Shown here: positions 1 through 8,867 of the stretch, in pieces
Layout of the letters: every line of letters begins with the position of its first letter
How positions within the stretch are numbered: the first letter of the stretch is position 1
Assembly: GCA_017794825.1 (NCBI GenBank)
Contig: CP051237.1
Span: 2,914,001 to 2,978,000 of the forward strand
Source: Pararhizobium sp.
GTDB lineage: Bacteria; Pseudomonadota; Alphaproteobacteria; Rhizobiales; Rhizobiaceae
DNA length: 64,000 nt
Direction: 5' to 3'
Program-made: the position numbers and the translations under genes
The notes under the pieces: model-generated
Told to the model about the DNA's origin: nothing
Database searches by the model: none
What the model saw: the letters and a program-made list of their open reading frames with translations, nothing else

Positions 1-369
1 GACGCCAACCGTCGAATTTTGCGGCAGTATATTCACCCGGATGTCTGCCAAACCTGCCAATTGGTGATGGGCATGACCGTTATCGAGGACGGCAGCGTCT
101 GGAACACCATGCCCTGTCACACGCACGACCGGCGCACCGAATTTTATCTCTATTTTGATATGGCGCCGCAGACGCGTGTCTTCCATTTCATGGGCGAACC
201 GGATGAAACGCGTCACCTGGTGGTCTCCAACGAACAGGCGATCCTTTCGCCGGGCTGGTCGATCCACTGCGGCGCCGGCACGGGGCGATACGCGTTCATC
301 TGGTCGATGGCCGGAGACAACCAGGATTTCGATGACATGGATTTCGTCGCAATGGAGGACCTCCGGTGA
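1..369 (+). CDS. kduI: 4-deoxy-L-threo-5-hexosulose-uronate ketol-isomerase (KduI), C-terminal part
   Basis: The gene enters from the left edge, so only its last 122 codons are present. KduI isomerises 5-keto-4-deoxyuronate, a product of unsaturated uronate breakdown (pectin or similar glycans), to 2,5-diketo-3-deoxygluconate in the cytoplasm. The visible part carries the cupin metal site: a His-x-His-x4-Glu cluster (HTHDRRTE, about bases 118-141) and a downstream His in the motif IHCGAGTG. These match the four zinc ligands known for this family. The stop TGA overlaps the GTG start of kduD (GTGA), so the two are translationally coupled and catalyse consecutive steps. The identification is firm; the N-terminus lies outside the window. 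Confidence 0.93.
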   Translation, partial: DANRRILRQYIHPDVCQTCQLVMGMTVIEDGSVWNTMPCHTHDRRTEFYLYFDMAPQTRVFHFMGEPDETRHLVVSNEQAILSPGWSIHCGAGTGRYAFIWSMAGDNQDFDDMDFVAMEDLR

Positions 370-1124
370 GCATCGGACCAGATGATTTCCGCCTTGACGG
401 CAAAGTCGCGATCGTTACAGGCGCGAACACCGGCATCGGTCAGGCGATCGCCGTTGCTCTTGCTGGATCGGGCGCGAAGGTGGCCGCAGTCGGACGTTCG
501 CCGATGGACGAAACGGCGGCGATGATCGGTAATGGCGCCATGATCGAAATTCGCGCCGATCTGTCGACGATGGCGGACCACGGCCGTATCGTGGAAGAGA
601 CCGTCGGCTGGGGCGGCGGCGTCGACATTCTCGTCAACAATGCAGGCGTCATCCGTCGTCGCGACGCGATCGATTTTACCGAAGACGACTGGGATGTTGT
701 CATCGACACCAATCTGAAATCCGCATTCTTCCTGTCGCAGGCGACCGCCCGGCGCATGATCCCGAATGGCGGCGGCAAGATTGTCAACATCGCTTCGCTG
801 CTCTCCTTCCAGGGCGGCATTCGCATCGCCTCATACACCGCGTCCAAAAGCGGTCTTGCCGGCCTGACGCGCCTGCTTTGCTGCGAGTGGGCCGGCAAAG
901 GGGTCAATGTCAACGCCATCGCGCCCGGCTATGTGGTCACCAACAACACGCAGGCGCTCCGGGATGACCCGGATCGTTCTCAGGCGATCCTTGATCGAAT
1001 CCCCGCAGGACGATGGGCTGCGCCGGACGACATTGCAGGCGCCGCCGTGTTCCTGTCGTCACATGCTGCGGATTACGTTCACGGCGCGGTGCTGCCGGTC
1101 GATGGCGGCTGGCTGGCGCGGTAG
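366..1124 (+). CDS. kduD: 2-dehydro-3-deoxy-D-gluconate 5-dehydrogenase (KduD), SDR family
   Basis: This 252-residue classical short-chain dehydrogenase interconverts 2,5-diketo-3-deoxygluconate and 2-keto-3-deoxygluconate with NAD(H), the step after KduI. The N-terminus has the Rossmann motif GANTGIGQ, then NNAG near residue 90, and the catalytic Ser with YTASK, the Tyr-x3-Lys pair. The C-terminus ends in the VDGGWLAR pattern typical of KduD-like SDRs. The GTG start overlaps the kduI stop, which fixes the start and indicates one operon. SDR substrate specificity is hard to read from sequence alone, but the kduI partner makes KduD by far the best name. Confidence 0.9.
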   Translation: MSIGPDDFRLDGKVAIVTGANTGIGQAIAVALAGSGAKVAAVGRSPMDETAAMIGNGAMIEIRADLSTMADHGRIVEETVGWGGGVDILVNNAGVIRRRDAIDFTEDDWDVVIDTNLKSAFFLSQATARRMIPNGGGKIVNIASLLSFQGGIRIASYTASKSGLAGLTRLLCCEWAGKGVNVNAIAPGYVVTNNTQALRDDPDRSQAILDRIPAGRWAAPDDIAGAAVFLSSHAADYVHGAVLPVDGGWLAR

Positions 1125-1225
1125 AACCGCGTTTCCACCGTGGCCGGATGCGGATCGTCAAAACTGCAATTGAACCGGCGCACAACCTCCGGCATAGTCC
1201 CTCAGGTTTTTGTCAGGAGGGCGGC

Positions 1226-1252
1226 ATGACGACATTGGCGGCGGAGCCGTGA
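1226..1252 (+). other. 8-codon leader frame overlapping the permease start
   Basis: ATG 1226 follows a strong AGGAGG ribosome-binding sequence at about 1215-1220 and runs eight codons to a TGA that overlaps GTG 1249 (GTGA). It is either a coupled leader peptide or the true N-terminus of the permease displaced by a one-base indel. The second reading would be another sign that the permease gene is decaying. Confidence 0.35.
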
Positions 1253-2844
1253 GCGCTTCACCGAAACTGGCGCGGCATATTGGAAGCTGGGGCATGCTGC
1301 TGACGGGGCTGACCGGAATCATCGGCTCCGGCTGGCTGTTTGCAGCGCTTTTCGCCGCCCAGCTGGCCGGCCCGGCCGCCATCGTTTCCTGGTTCATCGG
1401 ATGTCTGCTGGCAATCACGCTCGCCATCATCTATGCGGAGCTCGGAGCGATGATTCCCGAAGCCGGCGCGCTGTCGCGCGTGCCCTATGTGGCGCTAGGA
1501 CCGCTTGGGGGGTTCGTCAGCGGCTGGTTGTGCTGGGTCGCTTACGTCGCGACGGTTTCCATCGAGGTGTCCGCCATTCTCCAGTACGCCGGCAACTATC
1601 TGCCATGGCTGACGGCTGTGCGCGATGACGATTCGGTTCTGACGGCTGCCGGGATTGCTGTCGCGGCTGCGTTGATCGCGGTCTTCACGGTCGTCAATCT
1701 TGCCGGGGTCAGATGGCTCATTCGCTCCAACGTGACCATTACGATCTGGAAGCTTGTCATTCCGGTTCTCGTGCCCGCCGTGATCATCATTGTCGGGTTC
1801 AGGCCGGAAAACTTTACAGAATTCGGCGGTTTCGCGCCCTATGGCGTAAACGGCATACTGGCGGCCGTTTCGAGCGGCGGCATTATTTTCTCTTTCATCG
1901 GTTTTCGCGCGGTGCTCGATCTCGCGGGCGAGGCGAGAAATCCTGCGCGCAACGTGCCGCTGGCGCTGGTCGGCTCGGTGCTCATCTGTCTGCTGATCTA
2001 TGTGTTGCTGCAGGTGGCGTTCATCGGCGGCGTGCCGCCGGAGCATCTGGCCAATGGCTGATCGGGCGTCGTCGAAAACTTCGCCGCGGGCCCGTTCGCC
2101 GGGCTGGCGCTAATCCTCGGTCTGCAGTGGGCGGCGATCCTGATCTACATCGACGCTGTCGTATCGCCAGGCGGCACTGCGCTCGCCTATGTCGGCACCG
2201 CCGGGCGCATCAATTATTCCATGGCCCAGACCGGGTTGTTTCCGAAGATCTTTGCGCGTCTCAATCTCCATCGGGTTCCTGCTTTGGCCATGATCGTCAA
2301 TTCGGTGATCGGCGTCGTCATCCTGGCGCCGCTTCCCGGCTGGTCGCAATTGGCCGGCTTTATCTCCTCCGCGGCCGTCCTGTCTCTGGCCATCGGTCCG
2401 GTGGCGTTGATGGCGTTGCGGCGACAGGCTGCGGACTACGAACGGCCCTTCCGCGTGCCCTTCGCCCGGGTCACGGCTCCGATTGCCTTCACCTTCGTCG
2501 GCTTCATCGTTTACTGGTCAGGCTGGGACTCCAACTGGAAACTGATGCTGATCGGGCTTGCAGGCGGTTTGTATTTTCTGGCGCACAAGAGGGCGTTTGA
2601 CCGCAGCGAGCCGCTCTTTTTGAAACATGGGAGCTGGATGCTCGTCTATTACCCGGCTCTGGCTGCGATTTCCTGGCTCGGAAATTTTGGCGGCGGGCTT
2701 GGCGTCATTCCCATGGGCGTTGACGCCGTGATCCTTGTCGTCATGTCGCTTGCCGTCTTCTATTTGGCGGAACGACAGCTTTTTCCCATCGCGAAAGCCC
2801 GCCAGCTCATAGCGGAGACGAAAGCCAGACGGCTCGCAGGATAA
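1249..2844 (+). pseudogene. APC-family amino acid permease interrupted by an in-frame TGA
   Basis: The reading frame encodes a 12-TM amino acid-polyamine-organocation permease (TM1 region HIGSWGMLLTGLTGIIGSGW, then repeated hydrophobic helices to about base 2790). It is cut at codon 271 by TGA at 2059-2061. The frame continues without any shift in the same family for another 260 codons, so this is one nonsense change; the context NG-stop-SGVVENF suggests an original TGG Trp. The likely start is GTG 1249, with GGAG a few bases upstream. A short frame ATG 1226-TGA 1252 with a strong AGGAGG signal overlaps this start. The gene lies 125 bp after kduD in the same direction, so it may belong to the sugar-acid locus. 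A sequencing error is the main alternative. Confidence 0.8.
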
Positions 2845-2847
2845 CAG

Positions 2848-3711
2848 CTATTCAGCTTCCGCAGGGCCGGGGAACGGACCCATGCAGCCGGTCTTGTTTT
2901 CCGACTGTATGACATGATTGTAGAGCTGCGCGACCCATTGCTTTCCTTCAAGCGTCTGTTCCAGATAGTTCAGCGCCGGGCCTATATAGGGCTGCACCTT
3001 GGACCAGAAGAATTGCGGATAGCGCTCGACCATGTCCATGGGCGAAGTGTAGCCAAGCATGTCTGTCACGCCGAGCTCGCTAAACTCGTAATAGAGCGCG
3101 TTGATCTTGCGGTGATAATAAGGATCCGCCATCTGGCCGATCAGGTCGGCCGCACGCACAAGCGCCGGCTCCGTTTCTGTTTTGAGATAGTCGGGATCGT
3201 CAGGCACCGGAAATCGCGTGCACTCTATGGCGCGCGCTATGCGTTCATGGTCGATCAGGTCGACATTCGCAAAGCGTTCCCGGACGAAGATCTTGCCGCG
3301 GTCGACATGAAATGGCGCCAGACTGGCGTCGGAAGCGCCGCGCTGGGGCACAATCGTATCACCCTTTTCATTGATGACGATGGTGCACTGGCCGTCGCCC
3401 TCGCAAATGCCGCGTGTGTATCCGATATCGTGCATCAGCAATGCGAGTATGTAGTGAGCCCAGTCTTCAGGCTCCAGAGAGGTGGTCAGCAGACGGCCCT
3501 CTATGATCTGCTGACCAACCAGGGTGACCATGATCGTGTGCTCTGTGTTGTGGTAGAGCGCATCGGAATTGTTGAGCCGCTCGAGCGCCAGTCTGGCGAC
3601 GTTTCCTATGAGTGGGCCGTATGCTGGCTTCCGTCCCGAGAAAAATCGAAGATAAGTATCGGTCAGATGGTCAGCGAAAGTGGATGCGACAACTGTTGAT
3701 GGATTGTACAT
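2848..3711 (-). CDS. HD-domain phosphohydrolase, cyclic-nucleotide PDE-like
   Basis: This 287-residue soluble protein has the metal-binding pattern of the HD/PDEase superfamily. YHNTEH at residues 53-58 closely resembles the YHNxxHA signature of class I cyclic nucleotide phosphodiesterases. It is followed by LLMHDIGY (the HD pair) near residue 95 and RAADLIGQMAD, which supplies a late Asp ligand. No signal peptide, membrane segment or partner domain is visible. It ends 3 bp from the convergent permease pseudogene and has no operon partner. The phosphohydrolase fold is well supported; the substrate (cyclic nucleotide, nucleotide or other phosphoester) cannot be told from sequence. Confidence 0.75.
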   Translation of the reverse strand: MYNPSTVVASTFADHLTDTYLRFFSGRKPAYGPLIGNVARLALERLNNSDALYHNTEHTIMVTLVGQQIIEGRLLTTSLEPEDWAHYILALLMHDIGYTRGICEGDGQCTIVINEKGDTIVPQRGASDASLAPFHVDRGKIFVRERFANVDLIDHERIARAIECTRFPVPDDPDYLKTETEPALVRAADLIGQMADPYYHRKINALYYEFSELGVTDMLGYTSPMDMVERYPQFFWSKVQPYIGPALNYLEQTLEGKQWVAQLYNHVIQSENKTGCMGPFPGPAEAE

Positions 3712-4174
3712 GCCCGGATTCAGTGACTCCGATTGACTGATCTTGGAGACCGGTGTGGTCCGACCGACATTCGATTTCCGCTTTCCGCGCGAACTTCACG
3801 AAATGTCAGGTTCATCAGCCTCACCATAACCAATACCATGGCCCGTGTTCCTTTCGGCGCCGACGCCTGGCAGTGGCGAGCCACGGTGTCCAGGCATTGA
3901 CGCTGGAACACTAGCGCCAATCAGCGCAGATGGTAAAGTCCCGGATTGAACGACAGCCGGAACAGGGTGGTCGTTCCGTGATGTTCGACGTCAACATGCG
4001 TTTTCTCCTCCTCAACGACAAACCGGCAAAGCTGGCGTCGCTTCAACTTCAGCTATGTATTGTTGACTTGAAAATCAACCTCTTGAGGAACCAGCCGGTT
4101 TGCGGCCAGCTGACAGGCTGACCGCCGCCTTGGACCGACGCGTGGACGCCAGGCGCGTTTTCACCGGGCAGCAA
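3712..4174. other. 463-bp gap with no convincing gene
   Basis: This stretch separates the HD-domain gene from ppk2, both on the minus strand, so it should hold the HD-gene promoter and the ppk2 3' end. Short open frames exist (for example 3930-4121 plus and 3720-3920 minus) but have weak ribosome-binding signals and no recognisable product. A 5-bp-arm inverted repeat (GTTGA...TCAAC) lies at 4062-4079 in a locally A/T-rich patch. I see no RNA gene or clear terminator. Confidence 0.5.
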
Positions 4175-5095
4175 TCAATATTTCTCCGGAACATAGAGGT
4201 CGCCCGGCAGGACCTGCCGTTCGTAGTCCGGGTTGAACACCCGATCGGGCAGCGCCACTTCCTCGTGCGGAACATCCGCATAGGGGATCTGGTTCAGGAA
4301 ATGGTCGATGCAGTTCAGCCGCGCGCGTTTCTTGTCATTGCCCTGCACGATGTACCAGGGCGCTTCGGGAATGTTGGTGCGCGCGAACATCTCTTCCTTG
4401 GCCTTGGTGTAGGCTTCCCAGCGCACCCGCGACTGAAGGTCCATCGGGCTCAGCTTCCACTGTTTCAGCGGATCGTGAATGCGCATCAGGAACCGCATCT
4501 GCTGTTCCTCGTCTGTAATCGAGAACCAGTACTTGATCAGGGTTACGCCCGAGGAGACGATCATCCGCTCGAATTGCGGCACGTCGGTCAGGAACTGCTC
4601 CACCTGATCGTCGGAGGCGAAACCCATGACGCGCTCGACGCCTGCGCGATTGTACCAGGACCGGTCGAACAGCACGATTTCACCGGCCGCCGGCAAATGC
4701 GGCACGTAGCGCTGGAAATACCATTGCGACTTCTCCCGGTCCGTCGGAGCCGGCAGCGCGACGACGCGGCAGATGCGCGGGTTGAGGCGCTGGGTGATCC
4801 GCTTGATGACGCCGCCCTTGCCGGCCGAATCGCGTCCCTCGAAGATGACGACGATCTTGGCGCCGGAGTATGAAACCCAGTCCTGCAGCTTGATGAGCTC
4901 CGCCTGCAGCGCAAGCAGGCTGCGGAAATAGACGTGCCGGTCGATCATCCGCGGGTGATGGCGCCGGTAGATCTTGCGTATTTCCATCGAAAGGGCCGGT
5001 TCAGACAGTTCCAACTCGTAATCCTCGTCCAGCGTGTCCGCGAGTTCGGCCTCCAGCCAGTCCATCGAATGTTCGTCCGTATCCTTGTCCGCCAC
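4175..5095 (-). CDS. ppk2: Polyphosphate kinase 2 (PPK2)
   Basis: PPK2 enzymes transfer phosphate between inorganic polyphosphate and nucleoside diphosphates, usually making GTP or ATP. This 306-residue protein has the Walker A loop FEGRDSAGKGG near residue 89, the Walker B/lid segment FDRSWYNRAGVERVMGF, and the family stretches RRHHPRMIDRHVYFRSL upstream and WYIVQGNDKKRARLN downstream. Length and the single P-loop domain fit class I. The start is GTG 5095, preceded by AAGGAG at a good distance. The gene is divergent from the F420 operon across a 390-bp gap. The choice between ADP and GDP as acceptor cannot be made by eye. Confidence 0.93.
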   Translation of the reverse strand: MADKDTDEHSMDWLEAELADTLDEDYELELSEPALSMEIRKIYRRHHPRMIDRHVYFRSLLALQAELIKLQDWVSYSGAKIVVIFEGRDSAGKGGVIKRITQRLNPRICRVVALPAPTDREKSQWYFQRYVPHLPAAGEIVLFDRSWYNRAGVERVMGFASDDQVEQFLTDVPQFERMIVSSGVTLIKYWFSITDEEQQMRFLMRIHDPLKQWKLSPMDLQSRVRWEAYTKAKEEMFARTNIPEAPWYIVQGNDKKRARLNCIDHFLNQIPYADVPHEEVALPDRVFNPDYERQVLPGDLYVPEKY

Positions 5096-5485
5096 GCCGG
5101 CGCTCCTTTCTCTCGGCGCCCCGATGCGCCGTTTGTCCCTGTCTTCAGAACGCCTGTTCCTAAGTCCAGAACGTTCGCGTCAGATATCGCATTCAATCCG
5201 AATAAACGCCAGATTCCGGGGCTTTTGTGATTTACAAATTTGTAGTTCCTGTATGAGACTGCTGTCACGATGATGAATATCCGCAAACCCGCCAGTCCGG
5301 CCGCCGGCGCGCGCATTGCGCCCCGGTCAGCCGCCGCGATAGTGCCAAAATCAGGTGACGCTTTTGTATCAGCTTCTTCATGACGCCACAGCGGCGCCGC
5401 GCATCGGCGTTCGTTTCGGCGAATATCCCGTCTTGACTATATTTTATCATTTGGTAAAAATTTTTACCAAAGGAAAAGAGAGCAT
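5096..5485. promoter_or_regulatory. Divergent control region of ppk2 and the F420 operon
   Basis: This 390-bp gap between two divergently transcribed genes contains no credible gene. The half next to ppk2 is G/C-rich. The half next to cofG turns sharply A/T-rich from about 5430 and holds a TTGACT -35-like hexamer (5433-5438) followed by a perfect palindrome. The cofG start ATG 5486 is preceded by AAAGGAAAAGAGAG. Confidence 0.5.
5450..5471. promoter_or_regulatory. Perfect 22-bp palindrome before cofG, candidate operator
   Basis: The arm TTTGGTAAAAA (5450-5460) is followed directly by its exact reverse complement (5461-5471). It starts 11 bp after a TTGACT -35-like hexamer, so it covers the expected -10 and start region, where a repressor would act. 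It ends 14 bp before the cofG ATG. The outer TTGGT/ACCAA pair is reminiscent of GntR-type operators. No regulator gene is adjacent, so the binding protein is unknown. Confidence 0.55.
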
Positions 5486-6637
5486 ATGATGACGCCGGAA
5501 GCTGCACTGGCTCTGGAAACTGTCAGCGACGATCAACTGGCCGAACTGATGGCCGGCGCCGCGGCCATGCGCAAGGCGCACTGGGGCGACGTCATCACCT
5601 ATTCGCGCAAGGTCTTCGTGCCGCTCACCAACATGTGTCGCGACACCTGCGGCTATTGCACCTTCGTCAAGCACCCCGATTCGCCGCTGGCCAACATCAT
5701 GACGCCGGAAGAGGTTCTCAAAGCCGCCCGCCGGGGCGAGGAAAAGGGTTGCAAGGAATTGCTGTTCAGCCTCGGCGAAAAGCCGGAGCGCCGCTACGAA
5801 AAGGCGAAGAAGGGCCTGCAGGCGCTCGGATACGAGACGATGTCGGAGTATCTCGCCGCCATGTGCCGGCTGGTGATCGAGGAGACGGATCTGCTGCCGC
5901 ACGTCAACGCCGGCACGCTGTCTGAGGACGAGATACGTCTGCTGCGGCCGGTCAGCGCCTCCATGGGCATGATGCTGGAAACCGTCAGCCGCCGGCTGAC
6001 GCGCAAGGGCGAGGCGCATCACGCCTGTCCCGACAAGACGCCGCTGCAACGGTTGCGCACCATCGAACGCGCCGGCGCGCTCGGCGTGCCCTTCACCACG
6101 GGGCTCCTCATCGGCATCGGGGAGACCTGGGCCGAACGGGTGGAAAGCCTCGCCGCGATCGAGGCCGCGCACCGGCGTCACGGTCATATCCAGGAGGTGA
6201 TCGTCCAGAATTTCCAGCGCAAGCCGGATATCGCCATGGCGGACCATCCCGAGCCGCCGCTCGAGGACATGCTGAAGACGCTGGCCGTCGCGCGGCTGAT
6301 GCTGTCTCCGGACATCAGCCTGCAGGCGCCGCCCAACTTGAGCGAACGTCACATCGAATATCTGGAGGCCGGCATCAATGACTGGGGAGGGATTTCGCCG
6401 GTCACCATCGACTTCATCAATCCGCAGCATGAATGGCCGGAAATCGTCCAGCTTGCCCGGTCCACCGCGCAGGCAGGATGCCGGCTCCAGGAGCGGCTGA
6501 CGGTCTATCCCGCCTATCTGGCGCAGGCCGGCCGCTATCTCGATCCGCATATCGCGCAACGCGCCAATCGCATGGCCAGGCCGGACGGACTCGCCCGGCG
6601 CCAGGTCGAAGACCTTATTCCGGGAGCCGCCGAATGA
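5486..6637 (+). CDS. cofG: Fo synthase subunit CofG (radical SAM)
   Basis: CofG is one of two radical SAM enzymes that join tyrosine-derived and ribityl-uracil precursors into Fo, the deazaflavin chromophore of coenzyme F420. The 383-residue protein carries the CX3CX2C cluster motif at C51, C55, C58 (CRDTCGYC), followed by a TIM-barrel-type region typical of 7,8-didemethyl-8-hydroxy-5-deazariboflavin synthase. Actinobacteria fuse the two halves as FbiC; here they are separate genes, as in archaea and some proteobacteria. The stop overlaps the cofH start (ATGA). This is the first gene of a tightly packed operon. Confidence 0.95.
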   Translation: MMTPEAALALETVSDDQLAELMAGAAAMRKAHWGDVITYSRKVFVPLTNMCRDTCGYCTFVKHPDSPLANIMTPEEVLKAARRGEEKGCKELLFSLGEKPERRYEKAKKGLQALGYETMSEYLAAMCRLVIEETDLLPHVNAGTLSEDEIRLLRPVSASMGMMLETVSRRLTRKGEAHHACPDKTPLQRLRTIERAGALGVPFTTGLLIGIGETWAERVESLAAIEAAHRRHGHIQEVIVQNFQRKPDIAMADHPEPPLEDMLKTLAVARLMLSPDISLQAPPNLSERHIEYLEAGINDWGGISPVTIDFINPQHEWPEIVQLARSTAQAGCRLQERLTVYPAYLAQAGRYLDPHIAQRANRMARPDGLARRQVEDLIPGAAE

Positions 6638-7902
6638 ACCACATGGATCCTACCCTTCCGCGCGCGGCGTCGCTTGCCGATCTCGTCGATGTGACTGGCC
6701 TCAACCGGAATATCCGCCGCATTCTCGAAGACGTTCTTGAAGGCCGGGAAGCGAGCGAGGCCGACGGGGTCGCGCTGTTTGCGGCCGCCGGACGCGATAT
6801 CGCGGCGATCGTCGCGGTCGCCGACCATCTGCGCGAACGTGTCAACGGCGACCGCGTCAGTTTCGTCGTCAACCGAAACATCAATTTCACCAATGTCTGC
6901 TACATGGGGTGCCGTTTCTGCGGCTTCGCCAAGCGCAGCGAGGAGGAGGGCGCGGAATGGCTCTCCCTCGACCAGATCGTCGGCCGCGCTTCCGAGGCCT
7001 GGTCGCGCGGCGCGACGGAAGTCTGCATCCAGGGCGGTCTGCATCCGAAGATGGAAGGGACCTATTATCGCGATATCGTTCTCGCGCTGAAGGCCGAACT
7101 GCCGGATATGCACATCCATGCATATTCGCCCTTCGAGATCTGGTACGGCGCGTCCAAGCGGCGCATGTCCTACGAGGATTACATCACGGATCTCATGGAA
7201 TGCGGGCTCGGCACGATTCCCGGAACCGCGGCGGAAATCCTCGACACGGACATCCGCAAGCAGCTGACGAAGAACAAGCTCAGCGCAGAACGCTGGGTCG
7301 AGATCATTCGCGCCGCCCATTCCGTCGGAATGAAGACCACGGCGACGATCATGTACGGCCATATCGACGGGCCGGAAACCTGGGCTGCGCATATCTGCCT
7401 GCTGCGCGACATCCAGAAGGACACTGGCGGCTTCACCGAGCTGGTGCCATTGAGTTTCGTGCATACCGAATCGCCGCTCTTCACGCAGTCGCCGGATACG
7501 GTGCGCCCCGGTCCCACAGTGGACGAGGTGACGAAAATGCACGCGGTTTCGCGGATTCTTCTGCACGGCTGGATCGACAACATCCAGGTGTCGTGGACCA
7601 AGCTCGGCCCGAAGGAAGCCCATCGCATGCTGGCCTGCGGGGTCAACGATCTCGGCGGCACGCTGATGAACGAGAGCATTTCGCGCGCCGCCGGCGCCAA
7701 GAACGGGCAGGAGGTGACCGCGCACGAGATGGTGCAGATCATCCGCTCGGCCGGCCGCGTTCCCGTCCAGCGCAACACGCCCTATGACGTCCTGGAGGTG
7801 TTCGACGACCACGATCCGGTCGTCATCGCGCCGCTGGTCGATCGCGCCGGCGCCAGTCCCATCGATTTTCTCTCGATGTTTCCCGATGCGAGGCAGGCCT
7901 GA
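6634..7902 (+). CDS. cofH: Fo synthase subunit CofH (radical SAM)
   Basis: CofH is the partner radical SAM enzyme; it forms the first C-C bond between tyrosine and 5-amino-6-ribitylamino-uracil. The protein has 422 residues from ATG 6634. A CX3CX2C motif is at C89, C93, C96 (CYMGCRFC), followed by GFAKR and, later, IHAYSPFEI and GTIPGTAAEI, which are typical of the MqnC/CofH group. The ATG is chosen because it overlaps the cofG stop in an ATGA and begins right before conserved sequence; the open frame extends further upstream but only within cofG. Context with cofG, cofD, cofC and cofE separates it from the menaquinone enzyme MqnC. Confidence 0.95.
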   Translation: MNHMDPTLPRAASLADLVDVTGLNRNIRRILEDVLEGREASEADGVALFAAAGRDIAAIVAVADHLRERVNGDRVSFVVNRNINFTNVCYMGCRFCGFAKRSEEEGAEWLSLDQIVGRASEAWSRGATEVCIQGGLHPKMEGTYYRDIVLALKAELPDMHIHAYSPFEIWYGASKRRMSYEDYITDLMECGLGTIPGTAAEILDTDIRKQLTKNKLSAERWVEIIRAAHSVGMKTTATIMYGHIDGPETWAAHICLLRDIQKDTGGFTELVPLSFVHTESPLFTQSPDTVRPGPTVDEVTKMHAVSRILLHGWIDNIQVSWTKLGPKEAHRMLACGVNDLGGTLMNESISRAAGAKNGQEVTAHEMVQIIRSAGRVPVQRNTPYDVLEVFDDHDPVVIAPLVDRAGASPIDFLSMFPDARQA

Positions 7903-8867
7903 TGGCGGATGAACGCTGCAAGGTAGTCCTGCTTGCCGGCGGCGTCGGCGGCGCCAAGATGGCGGAAGGGCTGGACGGCCTCGACGATATCGATCTTTCG
8001 ATCATCGGCAATGTCGCCGACGATGCGGAGTTTCACGGCCTGTGGGTCTCGCCCGACATCGACACCGTCACCTATACGCTTGCCGACCGGATCGACCGCA
8101 AGCAGGGCTGGGGAGTCGCCGACGAGAGCCATCGCGCGCTGTCCGTGTTGGCCGAACTCGGCAAGGATGCCTGGATGACGCTGGGCGACCGTGATTTCGG
8201 TCTGCATATCTATCGCACGGAGCGTATCCGCAACGGCGACAGGCGCAGTGCGATCGCAGCCGACGTCGCAAAGGCTTTCGGAATAAAGAGCCGGATCCTG
8301 CTGCCGACCGACGATATTGTCCAGACGCAGATCAGAACCGATGCGGGCTGGATTTCATTCCAGGAATATTTCGTGCGTGAAGCCTGCCGCCCGGAAGTGC
8401 AGGACATCCGGTTCGAGGGCGCGGAAAACGCGCGGGCGGCGCCGGAAGCGCTGGCCGCAATCGGCGAAGCCGACCTCATCGTGATCGCGCCGAGCAATCC
8501 GCTGGTCAGCATCGAGCCGATCCTTTCGGTTCGCGCCATCAAAGACGCATTGCAGGCGGCGTCCGCGCCCAGGATCGCGGTCAGCCCGATCATCGCCGGC
8601 AAGGTCGTCAAGGGGCCGGCGGACCGGATGATGGCGTCGCTCGGTCTCGAAGCCTCCGCCCTCGGTGTCGCGCGGCGTTACGCCGATCTCGCCGACGCGA
8701 TCGTCATCGACCGGCAGGACGCGGCGCTCGAAGAGCCGGTCGAGGCGCTGGGTCTCCGCTGCATCGTCGACGACATCCTGATGAAAAATCGCGAAGACAA
8801 AATGAGGCTGGCCCGTTTGGTGGTCGATTGCGCCGCTCTTCCCGGCTCGCGGAGGGCCTGCGCATGA
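7902..8867 (+). CDS. cofD: 2-phospho-L-lactate (or PEP) transferase CofD
   Basis: CofD transfers the phospholactyl-type group from its GDP-activated form onto Fo, giving F420-0 or its dehydro form. The 321-residue protein starts with VVLLAGGVGGAKMAEGL, the glycine-rich nucleotide-binding start of the family, and contains NVADDAEFHGLWVSPDIDTV and IAPSNPLVSIEPIL, which are characteristic CofD stretches. The ATG shares one base with the cofH TGA (TGATG). Whether the linker donor comes from lactate, phosphoenolpyruvate or 3-phosphoglycerate cannot be decided from sequence; different bacteria use different ones. Confidence 0.95.
   Translation: MADERCKVVLLAGGVGGAKMAEGLDGLDDIDLSIIGNVADDAEFHGLWVSPDIDTVTYTLADRIDRKQGWGVADESHRALSVLAELGKDAWMTLGDRDFGLHIYRTERIRNGDRRSAIAADVAKAFGIKSRILLPTDDIVQTQIRTDAGWISFQEYFVREACRPEVQDIRFEGAENARAAPEALAAIGEADLIVIAPSNPLVSIEPILSVRAIKDALQAASAPRIAVSPIIAGKVVKGPADRMMASLGLEASALGVARRYADLADAIVIDRQDAALEEPVEALGLRCIVDDILMKNREDKMRLARLVVDCAALPGSRRACA

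Noticed and set aside
5447..6559. 370-residue open frame antisense to cofG
   Set aside because: It mirrors a clearly identified radical SAM gene; the peptide is rich in Arg, Gln and His and has no family resemblance, typical of antisense frames in G/C-rich DNA.
6535..7812. 425-residue open frame antisense to cofH
   Set aside because: Same reason: antisense shadow of a confirmed gene in the operon.
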